From Catonia carolina (Eukaryota > Arthropoda > Insecta > Hemiptera > Achilidae), in NCBI GenBank assembly GCA_035578175.1, contig JAQMRL010000007.1, positions 48,866,727 through 48,930,726 on the forward strand: a stretch of DNA of 64,000 nt. The letters are read 5' to 3'. The notes beneath the pieces were generated by a model. That model did no database searches. It saw only the letters and a program-made list of their open reading frames with translations, and was not told the origin of the DNA. Below, in pieces: positions 30,901 through 42,560 of this stretch. How positions within the stretch are numbered: the stretch's first letter is position 1; every line of letters starts with the position of its first letter. Position numbers and translations under genes: made by a program.

Positions 30901-33900
30901 TTCCTTTTTCTCCTTCTATTGCTATCTAAATCTCATCTAAAACTTCTAAAATGTCATCGCCTTTTAAATTGAAATTAAACTGTTTCTTATAAAACACTAC
31001 GATCACTATGAAACTAAACCACGACTACTATCTAAAGGTTTATGGACGTTTCACTTGTTAACTAGAAAAATTTTGTCACTTCAAGTACGCTAATTTATTG
31101 TTCTCTTTTAACACAAGTCATACCTTCAGGTGCCTGAAAATCTCGTCTTAATACAAATTATTTTTTTATCATAAATCTCATCTCCTATCCACCAGAAGTT
31201 AAATGGTGTTATCGAAAATTTGAACGTTGAACTTTGTATAATGTAAGTTCAGACAACCAATCCTTATATCTTAGACAAAAGTTTTCAAAAAGATTTTGTT
31301 CTTTTGGCCATGCAAACGCTCGCTGAAAAGTAAAAGATTTAATAAAATCCCTAAATTTTGTTTCATCGCATGAGTCCTCGGAAAGAAAAAAACATTCAGC
31401 AGTAGTTAGGTAGTTCTAGGTTTAATGGGGTTACTAAATGGTCAGTATGGCATTAAATACTGTCTCTCGTCACTGTGACTTAAAGTGATCTCTCGTGACA
31501 GAATTTAAGTGATTTTGTTTAGCCAAAACTTGTCTCTTGATTTAGCACATTTTGATGAGTATACCTCCCTTTGCGAGTATTGTAGTATAGTTTGTCTGCT
31601 CGTTCGTGGTCTCTGTGCAACTCATATAAACTAACATCGCACTGCGTCCTTCACCTAGGTTTTGTTGTACAGTCAGTTTACTCTGATATATTTCAGAATA
31701 CTGTATAAAATGAGCGTTAAATCGTTTATACCATCCTTGTAAATTATTATTTTTTGTATATTTTTGTTTTTAGAAGTGCTTTAAGTTCTATTTGACGCGG
31801 GTGAAATCATGCGGATAGGAGATATTTTATTTAAACTCGTGTGAAAAAATTTACACTTAGGTTAAGAATTCAGATAAGCCGATTTAAAAAATTTAAATTG
31901 TTTTTATTTTGTAATTAAACGGAAAGATATACAAACGTTTCACTTCTAAACTTATAAAAAGTAAGCCGCTTTTTACACAATGCAAAGAAAAATGATCAAA
32001 TATGTTATAGTTTACATGACCACAGAAATTTCTGACTGAACCCGGAGAATTCTAGTAGGTGAGTCTAAGCGGCAAGGGTATTTGTAAGAAAATTAAAAAG
32101 AATTTAAATCTGAAGACAACACTCAAGGAAATAAATAGAAAACCGGGATATGTGTAGTTATGACTCAATGATTTTAATATTTGTATTTACTTAACATTAA
32201 AATTTCACATATATTACCTAATTTCTTTGAAATAAACTATACAAATGTAAGTACATACGAAAGTTAAATAACCTAAAATTATTTTGGAATCATTGTGACC
32301 GTTAAAAGTCAAGTTTTCTTATGAAGAGACTATCCTTCGTTTCATACAGAGGGATCACGAGTCAGCAGACAAGCTTTACTTTATGTTCTTCTAGTTCACT
32401 TTATGTCAAGCCCAGCATGTAGAGAAAATGTTAACGCTAGGGAAGGTTCTCAGGCTTCTAAAAAGAACATTCGGAGCAATATTTTTGATGGAGCATTAAA
32501 CGAATTCGTACACCTATATTACAATGTTAAATGGTACAGGGGCCTTCTGATTTTTTTTAACTTTCAGATCTTCTTTGGTAGAGAAACCTATTACAGTTTT
32601 TCTCGCAGGAATTAAACTCCGAGTTAAAATCCAGCGTGTTTAGTATCAGCAGAGCCCAATTGAATATAAATGTACATAGTGGAATTAGAAATAGGCGTGT
32701 AGAAGTTTTCGACAATCGTGATTATAAAAGGAAGTTCTGTCAACAGAAAAATGAGTGATTTTGGAACTACGTAAAAGAGTTGTCGGCAGAGACGAATTTG
32801 AGTCTCACTACCAACTCCTTTTATATAAACTTACATTCGATTCCTATAATCGATATCTTTTATATCGAAATCTGAATCATTCCGGGTATGAATCAATGTT
32901 TAAAAACTACAGTAATTATAAACTAGAACCATATTGACGTTGGATTAACATTCTACAGTCCTCGAGTACAGTTGATAAAAATGAAATGCTATAGTAAATA
33001 CAATCGTGAAATTAATTCCTAACTATAGTCACAAATACAAAATATGGCTACAGACACAATCATTCTAGAAAAACTGTTAGAACATAATAAAGTTGGCAAT
33101 AAAATGACGGTCTTATAAGAGCTGTGATCAAATCTCCAGGTAGAGTTTGCTGCAACGTACAAAATATATACTTCATCAGGAAAAATTACTGCAGAGACAA
33201 ATCGATTCGTTGTGATTTGCGATTCAGTGCACCAATGAAATACATTGTGCTAATTGAACACTGATTTTATAAGAGTAATTTTATTAAACTGCCATGGAAG
33301 TCGTGTCTTTGAAAAACTGTACTTTTACCTTTCAGGTTAATCTTAACAGAAATTTTAATGTTCACTAGTTTGAACTTGGGCAAAGCAGTTTATCTTGAAA
33401 TTTGGTTAGGATGCTAATGACAAAAGGCTAAGTATATGTGTGTACCTATAGTTGTTTAAGATAACATTTTTGTTGAAAATATCATGTATTTAATTACAAA
33501 ATTGTGTTATTGCAATCCATAGTAAAGTTTTGAAGAATTCCAAATTTTCTCTCATATAATTGCTGTGATTGATTGAAATATTTGTATTTTCCGGTTTTAT
33601 GTACCGACTTAAACGAAACTTAACAATATCGTTATTTAGTCATCAGAAACAGCAATGAATTTCTTCATTATAAAAGTTCTAAAACATTCTAATCCTTTTA
33701 AAATTACGTTTATTTAGATAATTTCTCTAAAACCAGATGTATGAAAAACAAATTTTGGATAAGGATTAAAGATGACAAAAATCACTAAATTTTTGAAATA
33801 ATTAAATATTTTTATTGTTGGTAGCGTAGCATCTTCTGAAAATTTCTTAAAAAATTATTCCTAACCGTGTGTATTATTTATTGGCAGGAGATGTAACCCC

Positions 33901-34242
33901 GTGAACCCGAAAGAGTGATTTAAAGGTTAAAATAGAAATTAGTCGATAAAAAAATTTAGTTAAAATTTTATAACCGGTAAGTTGACTCGCACATTATGTA
34001 TCTCTTTTTAAAAGTATAAATAATTTGAAAGAAGTGAAAAATGACTTTTCCGGTAGGAAGCGAATCCTTGTTTGTGCTGTAAGAAAAGAAATATAGTAGG
34101 ACTACAAATTATCTTCAAATAAATGCGTATCACTAAAAGACTAAATTAAATTGGACATGTGATGGTATTATATTGAAGGTAGTAAAGGATAAAAGGGATT
34201 TGAAAGTATTTTTAAATTCAACACCAAAAACCGTGACTGATT
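30901..34242. other. 3.3 kb without recognised features
   Basis: Begins with a pyrimidine-rich strip (30860-30930) and continues AT-rich. No H, U, SINE, LTR or LINE match is seen, which is unusual for this window. The longest frames (70 and 60 codons at 32403 and 32755) have no recognised motif. It could be intron or intergenic host DNA. Confidence 0.45.
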
Positions 34243-34386
34243 TTTACTTTCTCTTGCCTATATGAATATATAGGAAGGAAAGTATTGTTTTCATGTCGAT
34301 TTTTCAAAATCGAGTTTTCACCGGATCTATACGTTTTCAGACCCCCTGAACCCAAAAAACATGTTTTTAGCGATTGGTCTGTGTGT

Positions 34387-34431
<45 letters not shown>

Positions 34432-35206
34432 CAAAATATCTCAATAACGGAACATCGTACGAACTTGAAACTTGAAACTTAAGTTACATACTACTACCGG
34501 ACCCGACACGAACATTTTCATCAAAATCGGTCAACCGGAAGTAGTAGTTTATTCGTATAATTTTTCATATTTTTGCGATTTTCTCAAAAACTGGTCCTAC
34601 GATTTTTTTTAAAATCACCTGGTTTACTTAATTTTTTATTCTCTACAAGATAGGGTAGGCGCCATGTTTGCTGAAATTCTCGGTAACGCTTTTTTCACGT
34701 AAAAACATTGTTTTTTCAAGATCGCGGCTTTATTATGCATTTTACCGCAAAAATGTATATAACAAAAGTTGTAGAAAATTTAAAATTCTACAACTTTTAT
34801 TTCAAACATTTTTTTGTATAACGCTTAGTTTAGCAGTAATTAGCAATTTTCTGTTTTTTTCTCACGAAAACGTGTGAAAAATTGATTTTTTAAAGATTTC
34901 GGCCTTAGTATGCATTTTACGACAAAAGTGTATATAATCAATTTTATAGAAAATTAAAAGATCTACAACTTTTATTTTGAGCATTTTTCTCTACAGAGCC
35001 TAGTTTAGCGTGAAAGAGTGATTTTCTGTATTTTTAAGCCAAACTGAGGTCTATTTTCATTTTGCGTCTTTCATTCATGATTAAAATAAGGTTATATTTT
35101 TGAGGTTAGTTTTTTGTTTATTTCTAATGATTTATTACTAATGTTAGGTTTATTGTTAATTATTTGCATTGGCAAGAGAAAGTTGTGTGAGTGTTTCACA
35201 CCAGAT
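34243..35206 (-). mobile_element. H element, copy 8 (full length)
   Basis: Orientation B. ACTTTCTCTTGCC, TATATGAATATATAGG, GT tract (34381-34428), core CAAAATCGGTCAACCGGAAG (34522-34541), two modules each with an AAAGTTGTAG...CTACAACTTT inverted pair (34763-34801 and 34940-34974), and the far end GGCAAGAGAAAGTTGTGTGA with GTGTTTCACACCAGA. All expected parts are present. Confidence 0.92.
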
Positions 35207-35319
35207 TTTTTTAGAAGTATTAATGTAAATAATAGTAGTTGATAAGTCGGGTTATTTTCAAGAAATGGTTAAAAATATTGTGTATAAATGGTTAGGTATA
35301 GTACCTATAGGTTTATTGT

Positions 35320-35733
35320 TGTGACGGCTACCTGAGAAGAGTAGGTGTACCTATTTAGAAAATTAGCTTTTTTGTAATGATGTTATATTGTAAGTAACCT
35401 TAATTCAATATACCGTTTATTTAGTAGAGCCATCCAGAAACCAAAAGAAAGACTTTTTATTTTTTTGCTTTTCTAGAATTTCGATTAAGTTAGGTATTTA
35501 AGCGCAGGCCGGTTTGGTTAAGTCAGTCAGCCTTGAGTGGTCATCAGGAGTAATTTGTGTGGTTAAGCCAATTGGATAATGTGTAACAATTTATCCAATT
35601 TTTACTTTCTCTTGCCTATATGAATATATAGGAAGGAAAGTATTGTTTTCATGTCGATTTTTTGAAATCGAGTTTTCACCGGATCTATACGTTTTCAGAC
35701 CCCCTGAACCCAAAAAACATGTTTTTAGCGATT

Positions 35734-35787
<54 letters not shown>

Positions 35788-36876
35788 CAGAATATCTCAA
35801 GAACAGAACATCGTACGAACTTGAAACTTGAAACTTAAGTTACATACCACTACCGGACCCGACACGAACATTTTCATCAAAATCGGTCAACCGGAAGTAG
35901 TAGTTTATTCGTGTAATTTTTCACTTTTTTGTGATTTTCTCAAAAACTGGTCCTACGACTTTTTTTAAAATCACCTGGTTTACTCAATTTTTTATTCTCT
36001 ACAAGATAGGGTAGGCGCCATGTTTGCTGAAATTCTTGGTGAGGCTGTTTTCACGTGAAAACGTTGTTTTTTTAAGATTACGGTTTTAATATGCATTTTA
36101 GCGCAAAAATTTATATAACAAAAGTTGTAGAGAATTTAAAATTCTACAACTTTTATTTCAAACATTTTTTTGTATAACGCTTAGTTTAGCAGTAATTACC
36201 GATTTTTTGATTTTTTCTCACGAAAACGTGTGAAAAATTGATTTTTTAAAGATTTCGGCCTTAGTATGCATTTTACGACAAAAGTGTATATAATCAATTT
36301 TATAGAAAATTAAAAGATCTACAACTTTTATTTTGAGTATTTTTCTCTACAGAGCCTAGTTTAGCGTGAAAGTGTGATTTTCCGTTTTTTTAAGCCAAAC
36401 TGAGTACGATTTCCATTTGCGTCATTCACTCATCATTAAAATAAAGTTATGTTTTTGAGGTTAGTTTTTTGTTTATTTCTAATGTTTTATTACTAATGTT
36501 AGGTTTATTGTTAATTATTTGCATTGGCAAGAGAAAGTTGTGTGAGTGTTTCACAACAGATTTTTTTTTTTTTAGGTTTGAATCGTAACTGTGTATCGTA
36601 TAATTGATTGCACTCGTAAGTAGTATTTAGTTAAATTAAGTGCAAAATAATCTAGTTAATAGTTAAGTTCATTTAATGTCATTAATTTATTATAATTAGT
36701 TTAATATTTATTATAAGTATCTTGATTGTAGTAATTGTAATTTATTAGCAGATTTAAATAAGAATATTATTTTTAATTAATAGTTTGTAATAAAAAGTTG
36801 TTTGTAATTATAACGATAATTTGTTAATTTTTATTCTACCCAGCTGCTGGAACGGACCTTAGCAATAAGTGCTACA
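35320..36876 (+). mobile_element. LTR-B-like element interrupted by an H element
   Basis: Before the H insert there is a TATA-like GTATTTAAGCGC (35492) with an initiator-like GTCAGTCAG some 30 bp on. After it come TTGTAATTTATTAGCAG, TTTATTCTACCCAGCTGC and GACCTTAGCAATAAGTGCTA with a CTACA end, as in LTR-B (compare 16200-16925 and 47100-47210). Putative ends are TGTGACGGC and GTGCTACA. Net length is about 0.6 kb. No matching target duplication was found, so the boundaries are approximate. Confidence 0.45.
35601..36561 (-). mobile_element. H element, copy 9 (full length)
   Basis: Orientation B, all parts present. GT tract 35736-35784 (nearly pure). It shares with copy 8 the variants CCGGACCCGACACG and CACCTGGTTTACT, so these two form one subfamily. 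The terminal hairpin has one change (TTTCACAACAGA). Inserted in an LTR-B-like block. Confidence 0.92.
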
Positions 36877-37059
36877 ATATTTTCAGTTTTAATTTTTTCT
36901 CGTATAGGGCCAATTTTAGACCACGTGAGGTGACTTTTAACCCTTTATAGGGCAGTAATACGGGGAAAAATATATATATGTTGTAAAATATTAAATTTTG
37001 ATTTACAGGGACTTGAATAGGTAATGTATTTATAATGCCAGAACAGTAAGATATTTCTT

Positions 37060-38003
37060 TTTACTTTCTCTTGCCTATATGAATATATAGGAAGGAAAGT
37101 ATTGTTTTCATGTCGATTTTTCGAAATCGAGTTTTCACCGGATCTATACGTTTTCAGACCCCCTGAACCCAAAAAACATGTTTTTAGCGATTGGTCTGTG
37201 TGTGTGTCTGTGTGTGTGTGTGTGTGAACAGAATATCTCAAGAACGGAACATCGTACGAACTTGAAATTTGAAACTTAAGTTACATACCACTACCGGACG
37301 CGACACGAACATTTTCATCAAAATCGGTCAACCGGAAGTAGTAGTTTATTCGTATAATTTTTCAGTTTTTTGCGATTTTCTCAAAAACTGGTCCTACGAT
37401 TTTTTTTAAAATCACCTATTATACTCAATTTTTTATTCTCTACAAGATAGGGTAGGCGCCATGTTTGCTGAAATTCTCGGTGAGGCTGTTTTTACGTAAA
37501 AACGTTGTTTTTTTAAGATTACGGCTTTAATATAAATTTTAGCGCAAAAACTTATATAATAAAAGTTGTAGAGAATTTAAAAACCTACAACTTCTGTTTC
37601 AAACATTGTTTTGTATAACGCTTAGTTTAGCGGTAATTTGCGATTTTCTGTTTTTTTTCTCACGAAAACGTGAGAAAAATCGATTTTTTTAACATTTCGG
37701 TCTTAGTATGCATTTTACGACAAAAGTGTATATAATTAAATTTATAGAAAATTAAAAGATCTACAACTTTTGTTGAAAGCATTTTTCTCTACAGAGCCTA
37801 GTTTAGCGTGAAAGCGTGATTTTCCGTATTTTTAAGCCAAACTGAGTTCGATTGTCATTTTGCGTCATTCACTCATGATTAAAATAAGGTTATGTTTTTG
37901 AGGTTAGTTTTTGTTCAATTCTAATGTTTTAATACTAATGTTAGGTTTATTGTTAATTATTTGCATTGGCAAGAGAAAGTTGTGTGAGTGTTTCACACCA
38001 GAT
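37060..38003 (-). mobile_element. H element, copy 10 (full length)
   Basis: Orientation B, all parts present, with a short GT tract (37197-37226). It shares with copies 16 and 17 the variants GGACGCGACACG and a CAGTTTTTTGCG stretch after the core, defining a second subfamily. Inserted in a T-run of the piggyBac-like element; the uninterrupted homologue near 51230 shows the approximate empty site. Confidence 0.92.
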
Positions 38004-38022
38004 TTTTTTTGATATTAAGTTC

Positions 38023-38040
38023 TGGTAAGTATACTTACCA
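38023..38040. repeat. 18-bp perfect palindrome
   Basis: TGGTAAGTATACTTACCA is self-complementary. Identical at 50396-50413, with a one-mismatch version at 38412-38429. All three lie in copies of the piggyBac-like element, near or at element ends, so they may be subterminal transposase sites or folding nuclei. Confidence 0.9.
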
Positions 38041-38760
38041 AGGAATGTTTATTGAAATGGAAATCACATAATGTTTAGTGGTGAGAATGCTTATTAAAAC
38101 AACTTGTAGTCCTATATAACTGAAAAATGTGTAGAATAACTTATCTTGACTTTTTATTAGCATGAATGCTTGCTTTCCCATAAAAAACTTGAATTTTCTA
38201 AGCATTGTACAAAAGTATCAACAAAACAACAGGTAGCGTACGCTGGTTTGAATCCTTACCACATTCGTGCAACTCATGAAGCAAATGGTCGCTGCGCGCT
38301 AATTTTAATGTGTAGATAGTCTACTTACCAGAGAACATCTATACCACCATAAAATGCCAATAAGGTTCAACTGCATAGCTTATTCTCAGATAAACTTGAC
38401 CTTATTGCCAATGGTAAGTATACTTATCAAAGACTTATAAAAGGTTAAACGTTTTCTGGAAGCTCTTTTTGTAGCCCACATTCTCTGCATTTGCTTACTG
38501 TAGGCTTTTCTCCTTTCTTCTGTCAATCCGGTGTTCTGTTTTTACTCTTCTTAGAAGCCTTTAAAGTCCATAATTAGTTGTCTGAATTTGGTTCAGTTTA
38601 TTAAGTTTTCTCGGTTTATTCCTGTTTCTTAATATCCTTTTTGGCTTCTTTTAACCAATTAACCGACATCATAGGTCAATTGTTTAGTGTCTTGAAAATT
38701 TGTTTGTGTGTTGAAATTTGGTTGTCATCCATTCTATACTGTGTTAGTAAAATGTTTAGT

Positions 38761-39189
38761 TTTGATAAATTTCATCAATAAGTAAGTTTTTAATCAATAA
38801 GTTTAAAATCGAAATGGACTAAAAGTAAAACAAAAAAAACTTAAGATAGACTTATTCTATTCGTTCATTTTAAGTTCAGTAATATATCCACCTTCTTATT
38901 TAATAAATCTATCATTTTACTTCAGCATTTTATTTTCACATTTGGAGGAGATATTACTCCAGGTGAGAATGTACTAAAATTACTTAAATAATTATTAAAG
39001 TTTCAAATTGTTAGTAGTTACTTTATAAAATAATGATGAGGTGTAAGCCATAAATTCAATAAAAATTAACAAATATCTAAACATTAGTTAGCTCAAATAA
39101 TAGTTACACGTCAAATTTTAAAATGCACACGATATTTTGTTCCGCAAATCTCCGATGGATATTGCCTCATATTCAAATAATTTTTGACA
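38761..39189. other. No recognised feature
   Basis: AT-rich; no shared repeat. Confidence 0.35.
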
Positions 39190-39338
39190 GTAATCTAAAT
39201 AACTTTGACGCATTTTTACAAAAGAATTGCAAGAAATTAGGTTCACACGTCATAAAGGCAGGGTATAAGAATTTCTCGGTTGATTTGTCTGGAAATTTTG
39301 ATTTGAAGGCCTGGGTGGAAAAATGTATTGTACAATGA
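39190..39338 (+). CDS. Possible 3' terminal exon of an unknown gene
   Basis: The AATAATTTTTGACAG sequence ending about 39189 is a fair splice acceptor. The downstream frame reads NLNNFDAFLQKNCKKLG, then HVIKAGYKNFSVDLSGNFD and KAWVEKCIVQ before a TGA at 39336-39338. An AATAAA lies about 25 bp on (39361-39366). Residue composition is more protein-like than in the surrounding AT-driven frames. No family is recognised, no other exon can be linked, and the 71-codon frame starting at 39123 may simply be chance. Confidence 0.2.
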
Positions 39339-39472
39339 AATTATATTCATTTTCGTTGAAAATAAATTTAATTAAAATTTACGAGTTTATCTTACTGATG
39401 AAATAAATTGTATAACAAATAAAGATATACTACAGTTAATAATCTTTTCAAAAGATAAAGAATTTACATACC

Positions 39473-39998
39473 CCAGGGGTCCCCGGTTATAACGCGAGTG
39501 TAAGGAGTCATTCACTGACCCGCGTCATACCACCTACCGCGGTATAAACGAAGTCAGGAAGTTTTGTGTTACTACGAAACGTACTTTGCACCTATGAGTG
39601 GTACAGCAGCTAATACCATCAAATTATAATTAGAAACCCTAAAACTAACTATTGCGTACAACTTATAAACTAAGGTAAATTTAGGTGCAACGTTAAAGTG
39701 TGTAGCTAAATAAAATACTGTGTGCATACCCAACTTACGCAGTTTTTATGTATTTTTTTCACGACTCATTACAGTAGGTATACGTATTCAAATAAATAAA
39801 AATAACTCTTTATTACAGTAAATAGGTGTTTGAAAAATACGTATATATGTTTTCAAAAGCAGATTAAAAAATATATACAGTAATGTATTTTTAAATTCTG
39901 TAAATAAATGGAAAAAAATTATGTGTGGACATAATTCAACCCACGTTATATCCAAAAACGCTGTGTAACCGACGGCGTTATAACCGGGGACCACTGTA
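39473..39998. mobile_element. pogo-like MITE
   Basis: About 526 bp. The left end CAGGGGTCCCCGGTTATAAC and the right end, whose minus strand is CAGTGGTCCCCGGTTATAAC, form a ~21-bp inverted repeat with one or two mismatches. TA follows the right end; the left flank is less clear. No coding. Its ends share 'GGTTATAACG' with the element at 28026. Confidence 0.75.
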
Positions 39999-40389
39999 TT
40001 TTTAAAATGGAATATATATTTCATTTTGAACATGTATATAGGCTATAGAAAATTAATATTGATTGAACACATATGCCGAGCGAAAAAGGTAAGGATATTG
40101 AGATATATTGTCTAAGAAAACTATATGGGGATGAAGAATTTGACAAAGAAAACAATATATCTGTTACTATTTCTGTTTTACTTTATTTATATGCCTTTTG
40201 AACCTTTCTAGGCAATAGGCTATTATATAAATACTGTATTACTTTCTATGTTTACCATATTATCCTATAATTTTCTAGATTATTACTTAATTTAGTACTT
40301 ATTTTTAAATATTACTTATTTCTATTACATTTAGTTTTAGAAAAATGTACTTTAACCACTATACAGAACAGTACCACGTTACCACGGTG

Positions 40390-40415
40390 TAGTGGTAGTG
40401 GTAACACTACCACTA
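40390..40415. repeat. Short perfect hairpin
   Basis: TAGTGGTAGTG and CACTACCACTA flank the 4-base loop GTAA: an 11-bp perfect stem made of GTGGTA/TACCAC units. Possible trinucleotide-like slippage; no function assigned. Confidence 0.7.
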
Positions 40416-40444
40416 AATTCTAGTGCTATGTATTCTTAATACAT

Positions 40445-40955
40445 TTTACTTCCTCTTGCGCTATATGATTGTTTAGGGGAAAAAGTATTGTTATCGTGTC
40501 AAGTTTTCGAAATCGAGTTATCAACGGAAATACACGTTTCTGACCTCTTGAACCGAAAACCATATTTTTGAGCAATTGGTGTATGTGTGTGTGTATTGGT
40601 ATGCGCGCGGGGGACTGTATGTGAAAAAAATACTCTCGTATCTCAAGAAAGGAATAATTACGAAGTAGAATCTTTAAACTTAAGTTAGGTACCACAAAAA
40701 ATCCAGCCACGAACATTTTCATTAAAATCGGTCAACCAAAAGTAGTAGTTTATTCGTGCAATATTCACTTTTTTGCAGTTTTCTCAAAAGTGGCACCTAC
40801 GATTTTTCTAAAAATATCATCTCATTAATGCATTTTTGTGCTCTACGTAATAGCATAAGCGATATTTCTGCTATAATTCTTGGAGAGCTGTGCACTCGTG
40901 CTAAAAAAGTTTCTTTTTAAAGAATGCAGCCTTAATAGCCTTAATAGGATGTGTG
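40445..40955 (-). mobile_element. H element, old truncated copy 11
   Basis: Orientation B. TTTACTTCCTCTTGCGCTAT, a GTGT patch (40580-40594), the core CATTAAAATCGGTCAACCAA (40719-40738), and then decay until a GTGTGTGTGTG patch at 40950. Modules and the hairpin end are missing. Much more divergent than copies 8-10, yet the core is still readable. Confidence 0.7.
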
Positions 40956-42179
40956 TGTGTGTGATGGACGGACAAAACAAAATGATAGCTGACAATTTAA
41001 ATATTGCTACCAAAAAGAAGTCATTCATTAACAACTAGATGCCAAAAGAATTTGAATTTAACGTTACATTATTTTGCGTGACATTATACGTTTAATAGAA
41101 TTTGTCAATTAGGTCATAGTGTTTTGTATGATAGGTGTGGTTTATTATTTATCGACCAACTCTCTAATAACTTGTTAATTTGCCATTCTAGAACATAATT
41201 TAGTAGGTTCTATTGCGTTTCGTCGATTTCAATTATGTCTATTTATTTAGATGTTCTTTGCTCTTTTGGAAAGGTCTATGATTGCTTTCATATAAGACCA
41301 CTAGCTTTTTGTGAGTCAGTAGTAAACGAATTCTAAAATGAGTTACTTGTGTTATCTTGAAAATTTACAAGTGAAACAGTAAGAGCTGAGTTAAAATGTC
41401 GTTATCGTAATAGTTTCATTCTGTGACATACGCGTAGTGAAGGCTACTATTTTTCTGATAGTGTACAATATAACTGTAAAAAAGAAGTCAATTAATTATT
41501 TGATTGTAAATGGACATATTTCGTTTTTACTTAGAGTTAATTTAAGTCTTAAGATTTTAAACCATTTTTAAACATTTTTATTATTAGATAAAGTAATTTA
41601 TTGAAAATTACCAGTAATTATAACGAACAATTAATGTAAGTACCTAGTTAATTTCTTAAAAATATTAGTTTTAAATTTAAAAAATAACTTTTGTTATTTT
41701 ATAAACAACCAAATTCTGTAAAAAACCTGGAACTAACGCTTCATTAACTTTCACAAATTTAACATACTATTCTAATATTCTGAACTAAATATACTATAGA
41801 TAGTGAGTCACGAGAGTGCCTTTTGCGTATGGATGGACTGTGAGGAAGGAAGAGAAATCTGCAAGTGCTACCAACCTCAACAGTGAGACACTATATTTTA
41901 CTTTCGTGCAATTGGACCGTTAGTTAACCACATGTTGCCTTTCAATTAATATACTTCGTTGTGACTGACACTTTTTCCACTTAAACCCCATTTCCTTTAA
42001 GTTTTTTCTTAACGTACAAAGTTCCCAACTGAAATTTAGCCTTTCTTTCAAAACCGGTAATAACGTTTTACATGTCCGCATCACTTTCTTCTTGATATAA
42101 CTTTCCGTTTTTACCAGGTGTTAAAAAAACTGTTAATGAAGAACTTCACTGTCTTTAACTACCTTTTTTATATTTTGAA
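40956..42179. other. No recognised feature
   Basis: AT-rich; no repeat or coding motif recognised. Confidence 0.35.
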
Positions 42180-42560
42180 TTGTGGAAAAAGAAACATTCA
42201 AAAGTTAGCCGCCCGTTCACGGCTTTAGTTAAAAGACACGGAAAGGTATTTTTGTTTAACTTCAACTTCACAGAATTTTATTACATTGAATATAAGATTT
42301 CGTTCAGCACTGTGGACAATTGACCGCGTTTTCGAAAAACAGACATTTCCGTTTACGGTAACAAACAGTTATATTCGTTAAAAGGTTCCTATAAAAAGTT
42401 CCGCGATGCACTGTATGTTATCTAAGTATAGTTTACGTTGTTGTGGTGGCAAACTGAAACCACAGCAGTCGCGCATGCGCACTGGTGCTTTGCCCCCTTT
42501 ACCCCTCGTTAAAACCAAAGGCTAACTCGTGACTTAAGTAACTATAGTAGCTTTTTCTTG
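42180..42560. promoter_or_regulatory. Unique region with an NRF-1/Ewg-type site
   Basis: CGCGCATGCGCAC (42470-42482) fits the palindromic consensus YGCGCAYGCGCR of NRF-1 and its insect orthologue Ewg, a site common in housekeeping promoters. It is followed by a short GC-richer stretch (CTTTGCCCCCTTTACCCC). No coding exon is recognised downstream. Promoter status is an inference. Confidence 0.25.

Larger units (their letters stand above)
36941..38444 (+). mobile_element. piggyBac-like non-autonomous element with an H insert
   Basis: TTAA flanks both ends (36937-36940 and 38445-38448). Ends are CCCTTTATAGG and, on the other strand, CCTTTTATAAG. TTAA duplication plus CCYTTTAT ends match the piggyBac superfamily. 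Net length without the H copy is about 0.55 kb, with no coding. A second copy lies on the minus strand at 50381. It contains the 18-bp palindrome TGGTAAGTATACTTACCA at 38023-38040 and a one-mismatch version at 38412-38429. Confidence 0.75.
36898..38760 (-). mobile_element. RTE-like LINE 3' end, split by a piggyBac-like element
   Basis: TTTCTCGTATAGGGCCAATT, TTAGACCACGTGAGGTGACT (36898-36937) is the LINE 3' end also seen at 44930 and 54820. The rest resumes at 38455 with GAAGCTCTTTTTGTAGCCCA and continues into minus-strand coding equivalent to 45000-45260 (shared CCGGTGTTCTGTTTTTACTC, TTGTCTGAATTTGGTTC, GTTGTCATCCATTCTATAC). Coding is frameshifted. The split is explained by the insertion at 36941-38444. 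Confidence 0.75.

Noticed and set aside
34285..34482. Repeated 65-125 codon frames with the string FSCRFFxIEFSPDLxVFRPPEPKKHVFSDW across many H copies
   Set aside because: The frame ends or drifts in the microsatellite, has no start shared by copies at a sensible site, and follows copy number of H; openness is by inheritance from one ancestral sequence, with no sign of coding constraint that I can judge.
34243..36561. H copies 8 and 9 as LTRs of one retrotransposon
   Set aside because: They are in direct orientation 395 bp apart, but ends are not TG...CA, there are no primer-binding or coding sequences between them, and copies elsewhere insert singly.
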